Below are positions 43,451 through 52,161 of a stretch of DNA of 64,000 nucleotides, piece after piece; within the stretch, counting starts at the first letter, position 1; each line of letters opens with the position of its first letter. The DNA lies in the NCBI GenBank assembly GCA_025558095.1, contig JAIVFI010000033.1:310001-374000 (forward strand), read 5' to 3'. The translations under genes and the position numbers were made by a program. The DNA comes from Hyaloraphidium curvatum (lineage: Eukaryota; Monoblepharomycota; Hyaloraphidiomycetes; Hyaloraphidiales; Hyaloraphidiaceae). The notes below the pieces were generated by a model. It ran no database searches, had not been told where the DNA came from, and saw only the letters and a list, made by a program, of their open reading frames with translations.

Positions 43451-44127
43451 TCAGTCTGCGCGGCCTATAAGCAACTCAAGGCACCCACCCCTCGCGGAGC
43501 ACTGCTTGAGCAAGTCTAGGTAGACCTGGCACGCGCTGATATCGTTGCTGCTCTTCTGCAGGCACTCGACGAAGCGCTGGTTGTCGGCCGCGCAGGGGTC
43601 GACGGCGAAGCCCTGCGCCGGGGCCGCCTGGGCCTGGACGGGGGCGGCCTCGACAGCGTGGTGCGACGAGCCGCCGAAGAGGGCGTTGCTCAGGCCGTGG
43701 CCGATGGTGTGGCCGACTGCGGTGGCGGCGTCAGGCGCGACGGAGACGGATCGGCCAATCAGCACGTACCAGCGACACCGGCGGCGGCTGCAGGTGTAAT
43801 GCGTGCGCGATGCGGTCAGGAAGGGTAGAAAAGTGAAAGAGAAGGGGGAGGATGGCGATGGGGCGGGCCGGAGTTAGATCTGGGGCGGGCGGCGCGGGGA
43901 CGCCGCCACGCACTCGACGCCATCTGGCCGAACAGGCCGGGGCCCGACGACTGCTGGTACGGCACCGGCGGCGCGGCGGCGGGCACCGGCGCGGGCACCG
44001 ACGTCGACGCGGGGCGCGACTGCGGCGCGGTGTTCACCGGCTTGCTGGGCGCGGGCGCGGAGCGCTGGCGGCGGGGCTGCGGGGACGTCAGCGGGGCACC
44101 GGCGAATGCAGCTGCTTGCCGCACCAT
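43451..44127 (-). CDS. MIX17: Twin CX9C protein of the MIX17/CHCHD2 family
   Basis: Three exons (44127-43914, 43787-43770, 43716-43451) encode 165 aa. The N-terminus is rich in Ala, Pro, Ser and Arg. The family core GPGLFGQMASTAAGVAVGHT then IGHGLSNALFGG is obtained only if an 18-nt middle exon (43770-43787) is spliced in. The CHCH domain has two CX9C motifs, CAADNQRFVEC and CQVYLDLLKQC. These proteins enter the intermembrane space through Mia40-Erv1 oxidation and help respiratory function. A start at 44211 would add 28 residues. It is convergent with the OSBP gene and divergent from the AlkD-like gene. Confidence 0.93.
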
Positions 44128-44379
44128 CGTTGGCTGCGGCGGGCGAGGGCGAGGCAGGAACGGGGTTGCGGGGCGCTGTTGATGCCTGGCGTCGCGCCGC
44201 GGATCCAACATCGCCGTTCTAACGCTTTCGCTGGCTGTTCTGGCTCATCAGGACCATCCGCGTGCCTCCAGAGCCCGCATCATGCGATGGTGAGATCCAT
44301 CCAACCTACAGACCGGCGATCGCTGCGCCGGGGCCGCGATTCGCTGGCTTACCACCCCCTTCCCCAGACGGCTCCAGCA

Positions 44380-45154
44380 ATGTCCCCCTGGACCTCGAGC
44401 CTTATCAGAGGACTGGAAGCCAGTTTTGTGGAACTAGGATCGTCGACCAAGGCTGCCCAGATGGAGAAGTACATGAAGAACATAGCACCGTTCTACGGCG
44501 TGCAGACACCGGAGATGAGGAAGGTCAGTCGTGTATCTCTCTGTAGCTCTGGTTTTCTAGACTCTGGTCCTCCCAAAGACGGTCAAGTTTGTGCTGGAAG
44601 ATTGCGGCGACCCTTCCCCAGCGGAACTCCGGGAGGCCGTATCGACCCTGCTGGCCAAACCGCAGCGGGAGTTGCACTACGCCTCGATCGAGATCGCGGG
44701 GAAATGCTGGCGCTCTCTTGCCGTCACCGATCTCGTGCCCTTCGCGGAGGAGATCCTGACCACCAAACCCTGGTGGGATACGGTCGACGCAGCCGGCACG
44801 GCTCTGGTTACTCCGATGGTCAAGGCCAATCCCGCCTTTGTCGAGGACATGCGACGGTGGCTCCGCTCGGGGGACACGTGGCTGGCCCGGGCGGCGATCC
44901 AGCACCAGCGGGGCAAGAAGAAGGAGACGGACGTGCCCCTGCTCGTGGAGTTTTGCCACGAGAGGGCCGGGGACAAGGAGTTCTGGATCGCAAAGGCGGT
45001 CGGGTGGGCGCTGCGCGATTTGGCGTGGATAGACGCAAAAGCGGCGAGGAAGTTCGTGAAGGACCACCCCGGGCTGCCGCCGGTGGCCAAGAGGGAGGCG
45101 GAGCGCGGGCTGGCAGGAGCCGGCAAGCCTGGTGCCAAAAGGCCGGGGTTCTGA
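44380..45154 (+). CDS. DNA alkylation repair-like protein (AlkD family HEAT-like)
   Basis: Two exons (44380-44523, 44579-45154; 55-nt intron) encode 239 aa. The sequence has AlkD hallmarks: QMEKYMKNIAPFYGVQTPEM near the N-terminus, HYASIEIAGK, then ILTTKPWWDTVDAAGTALVT, TWLARAAIQHQ, and EFWIAKAVGWALRDLAWIDA. The KxWWDTVD segment matches AlkC/AlkD enzymes, which flip out 3-methyladenine and other N-alkyl purines using HEAT-like repeats. AlkD-type proteins are common in bacteria and patchy in eukaryotes. An upstream ATG near 44283 would extend the frame. It shares a 252-bp upstream region with MIX17. Confidence 0.88.
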
Positions 45155-45215
45155 AGTCTGTCAGGGTATCGTGTTGAATGCTCAATCATGGCCAAATTGA
45201 CGTATATTACGCATT

Positions 45216-46023
45216 CTAGAGGTCCAAATCGAAAACAGATTGGGTAGGCTCCTGGGGTCGCAGTATCTCCACGGGTGCGTGGTGCTCCGGTTTGACTTCT
45301 GAACGGGGAAAAGGAAGTCACCTTCCGACCCGACCCCCGACCTGAGGTGCTTCTACCTTCGACCGGCTTTTCATGCACCGGTGCCGAGACCTCCGGAAGC
45401 TGTCCGCCCGCCAGCTGGATCTGCATCAGGATGCTCCGCCGGATCTCGCCGTCTACCGGGATCGGGGGCCTGCTGAAGGCCAAAGGGTGGGCAGCGGCGA
45501 CGTCCGGGGGAGCCGACGTGTACGGCGTTATTCGTCTCGCGTGCGCGAGCAGGGTTTTGTAGTCCAGAGGCTCTGTTGCGGGTGGAACAGATTCAGCACA
45601 GGTCTCGAGCCGGAACGTACGCGCCCGGCCCACCGCTCTGTGCCTGCCGCACGTCGTCCACCTTCTGCTTTGTCGCGCGCAGCACGGCCTCGAGCTTGCT
45701 CTCCGCCTGCTCGAGCTTGCGCACCAGCGCGATGACCGCAACCGCGTACCCCTCCGTCTTCCCCCGGACAAACTCCATCTCGCGCTGCAGCTCGGCCCGT
45801 TCGGCTGCCGGGCACCAGATCGATCACTTTCGAGCCCCAGCAGGTTGGAAGAGGGCCACCCACGGCTGGCCTCCGGCCCGGAGTCCAGCGCGTCGATCCG
45901 CGCCTGCAGCGCGCCGACGGCCGCGACCCCGGCCCGCCGCTCGGCGATGAGATCGTTCGCGACCCGCAGCGCCTCGGCGAGGCGGTAGTGGTCGTCGACC
46001 GTCTGAGCAGCCTCGGCGTCCAT
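45216..46023 (-). CDS. MED4: Mediator complex subunit 4
   Basis: Four exons (46023-45864, 45804-45634, 45572-45357, 45298-45216) encode 209 aa. The N-terminal half is helical (HYRLAEALRVANDLIAERRA, REMEFVRGKTEGYAVAVIAL, LVRKLEQAESKLEAVLRATK), as in MED4. The following part, EPLDYKTLLAHARRITPYTS then APPDVAAAHPLAFSRPPIPV and a GEIRRSILMQIQ helix, matches the MED4 signature of an 'ARRIS..TSAPP' stretch followed by PPxPxxxEMRR. The last intron gives the tail QSVFDLDL and a TAG. MED4 is in the middle module of Mediator. It is divergent, 67 bp, from the bromodomain gene. Family assignment rests on pattern recall, not a search. Confidence 0.8.
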
Positions 46024-46090
46024 CGTCGCTTCGATCGCGCTGGCGACGAGTCCGAACCAGTTCTCAGAAACCCCGAGACGGTCTCTCGCC
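46024..46090. promoter_or_regulatory. 67-bp divergent promoter, MED4/bromodomain gene
   Basis: Only 67 bp separate the start codons of MED4 (minus) and the bromodomain gene (plus). No TATA-like element is visible. Either initiation lies within or next to coding sequence or both 5' UTRs are extremely short. Confidence 0.5.
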
Positions 46091-48170
46091 ATGTCGCGGC
46101 CGCCGGTTCCCGGGGAGTCTCCGGGCCGGCCGGCCGGCGACGCCCCGAGACCGGTGCTGAAGCTGAAGCTCACCCTGACGCCCTCGAAGGCGCCCCCGAA
46201 ACCCGTCTCGGACCGTGCGAAGCCGCGGCCCATCGTCCTCCGGCTGCCGATCGCGCCCGCGCCGTCGTCGCCGGTCGCGCCTCGGCAGCGGCCGGCACTG
46301 GAGGAGTACTCCGAGGAGGAAGACGAGGACGCTTCGGACGAGGAGGAATATGAGCGATCGGACAGCGACAGTGAGGGGCGCCAGGCGGGCGCGTTTCCGC
46401 ACCTGGGCGGCTTCGACGGGAGCCCGTCGCGACGGACAGAGGACGGCGACAGCCCGCGCCGGCCGGCAAACGGAACAGCGGGCAAGGGGCTCCCCGTGCT
46501 TCACATGCGCGGGCCCAGGCTGCCGCCGAGGGACTCGGACGCGGAGTCGATATCCTCTTTTGGCACGGGGACCGGAACGAGGCAGGGGTATGGCGGGACG
46601 GAGGACGGGGACTCGATCAGCATGGCCGACAGCATGGATCCTGCTTTGCTTGCTCCCGTTCCGGGCGCGCCACCGGCAAAGAAGCCGAACCGGGTCAGAA
46701 AGTCAAAGTGGTCCACGCGCAAAAGCCGGCCGACGGACCCCTCGCTGAGGAAGCCGAAGGTCTTGCACAAGAGGCCGCTGACGGCGGTCCTCACCAAGAT
46801 CCTTGCGCAGATCAAACGGTGGCGCACACTCGGCTACGTGCCTCGATTTGCTTCTGACCTGCGTTAACAGGCACGATCCCTACGGTTTCTTCTGGTACCC
46901 TGTCGACCCTGCGCAGGTACCGGACTACGCCCGCGTCATTGCCAAACCCATGGATTTGGAGACGATGTCGAAGAAGATCGACTCCAAGGCTTACGCCGAC
47001 ATCTTCGAGTTCCGAAGCGATGTGCAGCTGCTCCTGGACAACTGCCGCACATTCAATCCCCCCAATTCGACGTACCACAAGGCCGCCAGCAAGCTCGAGG
47101 CCTACGCGATCCCGCTCATCGAGCGCGAATCCAACGCCGTCTACACGCTCGCCGAGTCGATCGCGCGGTTTCCGGAGGAGTCCCTACCCGTGGAGCCGCA
47201 GCCCCAGCAGCAGCCGGCCGAGCTTCCGGCGGGCAGAGAGGGGCGCGACCGCGACCGCGATCGCGATCGGGAGCACCAAGTCGCGGCAGAACTCGGGAAG
47301 CCCGTGCGGAAAAAGTACGCACGCCGGCCGAAAGTGCGCCAGTTCGACGCTGGTTTCTTTGGGCTCGACAAGGACGGGAGCCTGGCTGTCAAAGATGATG
47401 AAGCGGGTTGGGCCAAGATCCCGCCTGCGACGCGATGGGAGCATTTCCTGGACGAGAGGCATCGCGTGTGCCCGGAGGACTACGCGGACGTGGAGAACGT
47501 GCCGGGCACGACGCGATCCTGGCTGTTCATGGACGCACCGACGGTCGGCATCAAGCTGCCCGACGGGCCAGCGACGGTGCCCATCTATGGCAGTGCCGCG
47601 AACCAGGCATACATCGAGTCGATGATGGCTTTCGCAGAGGGCGCCGGCCCCGTGGTGGCCGAATACGCCCGTCGCAAGGCTGCCCGGCTCACTGGCGGCG
47701 CGACCGAGGTGCTTCGCGCCGCTGTGGATGCCTCCGCCGCAATGGATGCTGCTTCCAGCACAGAACCCGGTGTCAGGAGGCCCTCCATTGCGCCGGCGAC
47801 GACGCCGATCGAGCGAACGGTGCGGGACGAGCTGCGGAATCTGCGGCTCACGCCGGAGCAGAACGAGCTCGCACGCCTGATCGGCGAGAACGCGACGCCG
47901 GCATTCGTTCGCGATCTCGCCGACGTTTCCATCCCCGAGGAACTTCTGCGCCGCGAACTCGGGGGGCGGTCGCTGGATCAGCTTCTCCTTGACAATGTGG
48001 CCGACATGAACCTCCTGGTGCAGCTGGGCAGACTCGGTCCGCTTGCGGCGCAGGGACTCTCGGCAGGCGAGGCGAAGAAGATGGCGCAGGTTCTTCCGAT
48101 GCTCCAAACCAAGGTTCGGGCGAGGTTGGCGGTCCTTGGCACGGCCGCAGGCATGGGGGCGGGAGTGTAA
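46091..48170 (+). CDS. Bromodomain protein of the BRD7/BRD9 type
   Basis: Two exons (46091-46818, 46871-48170; 52-nt intron) encode 675 aa. An N-terminal low-complexity part has an acidic Glu/Asp/Ser tract (about 75-95). A basic linker leads to a bromodomain at about 232-325: helix Z ends at AQIKRHDPYGFFWYPVDPAQ, the ZA loop has VPDYARVIAKPMDLETMSKK, and the acetyl-lysine-binding asparagine is in LLDNCRTFNPPNSTYHKAA. A second conserved-looking region (about 365-520; RRPKVRQFDAGFFG, SIPxxTRWEHFLDERHR-like) resembles the part that follows the bromodomain in BRD7/BRD9. BRD7/9 are subunits of SWI/SNF-type remodellers. The acetyl-lysine reader role is secure; the complex is inference. Confidence 0.88.
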
Positions 48171-48205
48171 CGCACGGGCACGGGCCCCGGCAAATGACGA
48201 CTGTG

Positions 48206-49473
48206 TCACGAGAGAATGCGCTGCGCCTCGCGGATCACGTCCGGGAGGATCGACGCCTCCACCGGCAACCTTGAAGACGAGAACTTCGGGTTTGCCCAGC
48301 CCCTGGCGCATTCACGCGCGTGCTCGCCCGAGTCAACGATGCGGAACTCCAGGGGCCCACCCCAAGATGCGAGTTCGTCCCACGAGAAGAGGAGGGCATC
48401 CGTGTAGTAGGCGTAGGGATTGAAGTCCACGACCAACGCACGCGGAGTTCCGCTCCGGCGCGAGACATAGACGTCAAAGGTGTCTGAAATGCGCAAAGAG
48501 GTCAGAGAGATGCAGCACGCAAGGCGAAGACTCCTACAGTTCTCCTCGTCGAATCGGTCCCGCACAGTGCTCGCGAATAGGTTTCCAATCAGCTCCAGCA
48601 GCTCGGGCTTCATAGAAGGGAGGAAAGGGTAGAAATTGAAAGTGTCCCGCTGGGAAATGGCTATGCAGTCGACCGTGAGCCGCCGAGCCGCTCATGGATC
48701 CTGTCGCGCTCACCGATAAGCTCCTTCCGTCGCACGAAACAGCGGAACTCCATGGAGGGCTCGACTTCGATCCACTTGCGCAAAACGAGGTACAGCTCCT
48801 CCGGCGGCCTGCTTTCCTCGTCGTCTGGGTCCGGGGTCGGTGGCGGCTCCTCGCCCCTCGTCGAGATGTATGGGTTGCCCAGGTCGTGTGCGACAAAGTC
48901 GGAGGACTTGAGGAGCAAAAACACATCCGCGGGCGTACTGCACTTCAGACTGTTGTTTAAAGCCACCCAAGAAGCGTCCCTGGGCGCCGTCCAGCTCAGC
49001 TTGGGGAACACGGTGCCGCCGAGCTCGGCGATCGCCGCGGAGATCTGCTCCTCGAGCTCGGGGAAGCTGGGAATGTTCTGCAGCCACGCGTCGCCATCGT
49101 TGGCTTCGGAGCACGTTTCTTCGGACGTGTCTGAGCCGGCGTCGGACGTTGCCAGGGCCGGCTGCGGGTCGCCGTTGCTGTCCAGCGGGAGGAAGACTCC
49201 GTCGGCGTGCAGGTAGTCCACAAACGCGGGCGGCAGGGGCCCGATCACCCGCGACGCAAATGTCACGCCACGGAAGCGCGGGAACCACGAATGGAACGCG
49301 CAGCGGTCCACGTGGGCTCGGGTCAGGCGGGGGAGCGGCGGCGTGTGCGGAGGGGCGGGAACGGGGTCCGTTTCCATGTCTCCTGGAGGGCCATGGTCCA
49401 CCAGAGGCCCGCCGTGCGCCTCATCGACGGCATCGGGTGCGCTCTCCGGCACGTACGGCGCCGCATTGGTCAT
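48206..49473 (-). CDS. CDC123: CDC123 (D123), eIF2 assembly factor
   Basis: Three exons (49473-48714, 48660-48538, 48483-48206) encode 386 aa. The start is MTNAAPYVPESA. Family features are CAFHSWFPRFRGVTFASRVI, GTVFPKLSWTAPRDASWVAL, NNSLKCSTPADVFLLLKSSD, FVAHDLGNPYI, LVLRKWIEVEPSMEFRCFVR, ISQRDTFNFYPFL across the first intron, ENYTFDVYV across the second, and ALVVDFNPYAYYTDALLFSW. CDC123 has an ATP-grasp fold and promotes joining of eIF2-alpha and eIF2-gamma during eIF2 assembly. The eIF2-beta gene lies only 1.3 kb away. It is convergent with the bromodomain gene (35 bp) and divergent from the 109-aa gene (87 bp). Confidence 0.96.
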
Positions 49474-49560
49474 CGCGGGGGCGTTTCGCCGACTTGCAGC
49501 GCTGTTTATGGTAGCGTCGGTGCGGGGTGGGGGGATCACAGTCCCGATCGTCACTTCGCG

Positions 49561-50062
49561 ATGCAGGCCGCGTCGAGGCCGTCGACGCGCGGCGGGCCCC
49601 CGTCGCCGCCGACTCCCGACACGGGCAACCTCGCCCTGCCGCAGCCCTCGCTCTACAACTCATCGTCGGGGCGCTCGTCGCCGATCTTCCTGAACGACCC
49701 CAGCGGCGGCGGCGGAAGCATCGGTCCCGGCGGTGGGCATCAGCGCGGGGCTTTTTCGCGTGGATCTCATTGGATCTGCAGCCAAGGACTTTGCTCCGCA
49801 GGCGGAGGCGCTGAAGGTCGAGAAGGACGTGGTCTTGAGCACGAAGCAAGGTGGGAGGCTTCGCCGGCCCAATGGGTCCTCCAAGTAACATTTGTGTTCC
49901 TACTCCTTTCTTTAGAGATGCAGAACAGCGTCGCCGAGAGCTTGAAGAACCATGTGAGCCGCACGCGTCGCTATTGCATCCCGAACTCGCCAACACGCAC
50001 GTCTGGCGCAGGTCCGGAGCCTGGACGACGACGCGTGGCAGTATGAGCCTGTAGAGCTCTAG
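49561..50062 (+). CDS. Small four-exon protein, unrecognised
   Basis: Exons 49561-49732, 49782-49850, 49916-49953 and 50012-50062 join in phase to give 109 aa. The first about 55 residues are Pro/Ser/Gly-rich and low-complexity with SSPIFLNDPSGGGGSIG. After the first intron comes a charged helical part, AKDFAPQAEALKVEKDVVLS then TKQEMQNSVAESLKNHVRSL, ending DDDAWQYEPVEL. Three introns in 500 bp, all with good GT-AG sites and consistent phase, make it a convincing real gene. I do not recognise the family. It could be a small subunit of a larger complex. It is divergent from CDC123 and convergent with SmF. Confidence 0.7.
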
Positions 50063-50186
50063 GTTGCCATTGCTCGTGGACTTCCTCCTCACCGATACCC
50101 CTGGACACCCCACCATTGGCTCTGCTGTCGCTTTTCTCTTTTCATCATTACATCCGGGTATCAACTCCTCGCAATAGCAGCTCCAA

Positions 50187-50680
50187 TCATGCCTCTCCTT
50201 CTTCCTCCGTCCCCGTTAGTGCTCTCGAGATCCAGAGAACGTTGTTGCAGCTGCAGCTTCGGATGAGCTCACCACCGCTGCGCAGCTCCGCCCACGGGCA
50301 CGCACCGGATCAGAACCTCCCCAAGAGTGCCCGTCGAACTCCCATCGACAAACTCCTCGGTGTCCGCGAGCTGTCCCGGAGGTATGTTAGGCCATTGCCG
50401 TCGCCCGAGCGAGACGCGAACCGGACCTGCAGGTTCATGTACCCGTCCACCGCGATCAACCGGCCCCGGTACTCCATGCCCCACTTGAGCTTAACGATGA
50501 CGGGCTTCCCCGTGATGTCGTTGAGGAACGGTTTGGGGTTCACGGGGACGAACTGCGGGAGCCGGGAGCGAAGCGTCCATTCGGGAGAGGCGACCCGGAG
50601 GCACGCAGGGAACGGGAGGCGAGACCGTGAATAAGACACGGAAGTAGCTCGGCATACGATGGCCCTGAACGAACCGCCAT
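50187..50680 (-). CDS. SMX3: Spliceosomal Sm protein F
   Basis: Four exons (50680-50675, 50552-50427, 50370-50306, 50250-50187) encode 86 aa. The first coding exon is only ATGGCG; splicing over 122 nt then gives [20 protein letters not shown], the expected SmF start. The Sm1 motif [20 protein letters not shown] and [14 protein letters not shown] follow, then Sm2 [14 protein letters not shown]. The C-terminus is an acidic tail ([10 protein letters not shown]). SmF is part of the heptameric Sm ring on U1, U2, U4 and U5 snRNAs. It is divergent from eIF2-beta with 80 bp between start codons. Confidence 0.95.
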
Positions 50681-50760
50681 CGCTCCGAGAAACGTGAACA
50701 GTGAAGCTCTCCTCAGGAGAAGGGACTGGGCGAAACGGCAGGAAACTCGACACATCGACG
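50681..50760. promoter_or_regulatory. 80-bp divergent promoter, SmF/eIF2-beta
   Basis: The start codons of SmF (minus) and eIF2-beta (plus) are 80 bp apart. The interval contains CTCCTCAGGAGAAG near 50709-50722, part of an inverted CTCCT/AGGAG. Promoter function is inferred from position. Confidence 0.45.
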
Positions 50761-51964
50761 ATGGCGGACGCAGCGGCTCCTGCCGAGGTAGGGCCTGCAT
50801 CGCGACGTCCGCCCGACTGCTCTGACATGCGGCCGGCGCAGGAGTTCGACTTCGGCAAGAAAAAGTCGAAGAAGTCCAAGAAACCGGTGGACGAGCTCGC
50901 GGAGCAGACCGCGGCCGTCAAGCTCGACGACGGCGAGGCGGCGCCGGCGGACGATCTGGACTTTGGCAAGAAGAAGAAGAAGAAGAGCAGCAAGGGCGCC
51001 GCGGATGCCGGGGAGGGCGAGCAGGCCGAGGAGGCGCCGGCAGAGGACGATGCGGGGCTAGGCGAGCTGAAGAAGGTGCGAATGGAATGCGCTCGCCGCC
51101 TGCCACGGCTGATCTCCGCCATATTCGAGCAGAAGAAGAAGAAAAAGGCCGCGCCGGAGCCGGAGGAGGCGCCCGAGGAGGAGCCGCAGCAGGAGGCTGA
51201 GGCCGTCGCCGAGGGCGAGGACGAGCTGGACGAAGCGGCACTGGAGGACGAGGAAACGCGCATGCTGGAGGGCGACGACGATGAGGACGACATGGAGGGC
51301 GAAGACGATGATCAGGCGGACGAGGAGGCGCGCAAAGTACTTGAAGAGGCCGAGCAGGAGGCGTGGCTCGGTTCGGATCGCGACTACACATACCCGGAGG
51401 TGGGCCGTCATATTGCCTACGCCGCATCGTCCGGATCTGACCGCTCATTGCAGCTTCTCTCTCGGGTCTTCCGGATACTGCGCGAGAACAATCCCGAGCT
51501 GATGGGCGAGAAGCGCAAGTACACCATCCCGCCGCCCAACGTCCAGCGCGAAGGGTCCAAGAAGACGCTCTTTGCCAACATCGTCGAGATCTGCCAGCGC
51601 ATGAAGCGGAGCCCCGAGCACGTGATCCAGTACATGTTCGCCGAGCTCGGCACCACCGGCTCGGTCGCGGGCGCTGGCCAGCTCATCATCAAGGGCCGTT
51701 TCCAGCAGAAAGGTATCGAGAACGTCCTGAAGCGCTACATCGGTTGGTTCTGTGCGATCGCTTCCTTTGCGCTGTCCTTACTGCCAATCAGGCGAGTACG
51801 TGACCTGCAAGGTGTGCCGCTCGCCCAACACGCGGCTCACGAGGGGCGAGAACCGTCTCTACTTCCTGGAGTGCGACAACTGCCATTCCAAGCGGTCCGT
51901 GAGCGCCGTCAAGACCGGTTTCCAGGCACAGGTCGGACGTCGGTCGAAGATGCGGACGGGATAG
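50761..51964 (+). CDS. SUI3: Translation initiation factor eIF2 subunit beta
   Basis: Five exons (50761-50787, 50842-51075, 51133-51399, 51454-51742, 51792-51964) encode 329 aa. The N-terminus has the three lysine blocks of eIF2-beta ([18 protein letters not shown] and KKKKKK), which bind eIF5 and eIF2B-epsilon. A long acidic stretch follows. The core domain is [40 protein letters not shown], the eIF2-gamma binding helix region and [20 protein letters not shown]. The C-terminal zinc ribbon has CKVC and CDNC ([27 protein letters not shown]). eIF2 brings initiator tRNA to the 40S subunit. Confidence 0.98.
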
Positions 51965-52161
51965 ATTCGGATCCTGCTGCTGTACCTGTTTGGCATTGGG
52001 GAAAGATACCAGCTTTGCCGATGATCGTGGAGTGCAAGCCAGAGCGTCTGATTGATGACGAGGAGGACAGGAGGAGGAGGACACGCTGACGACTACTGGG
52101 GGCCGCGCACACACTGGGCAGCAAATGGCCAGAGCCCGGTGACACCGAGCCATTCGCCCGC

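Noticed and set aside
44677-46485. 602-aa open frame on the minus strand
   Set aside because: It overlaps three genes. Only short parts match MED4 exons; the rest is antisense to the AlkD-like and bromodomain genes and contains MED4 introns.
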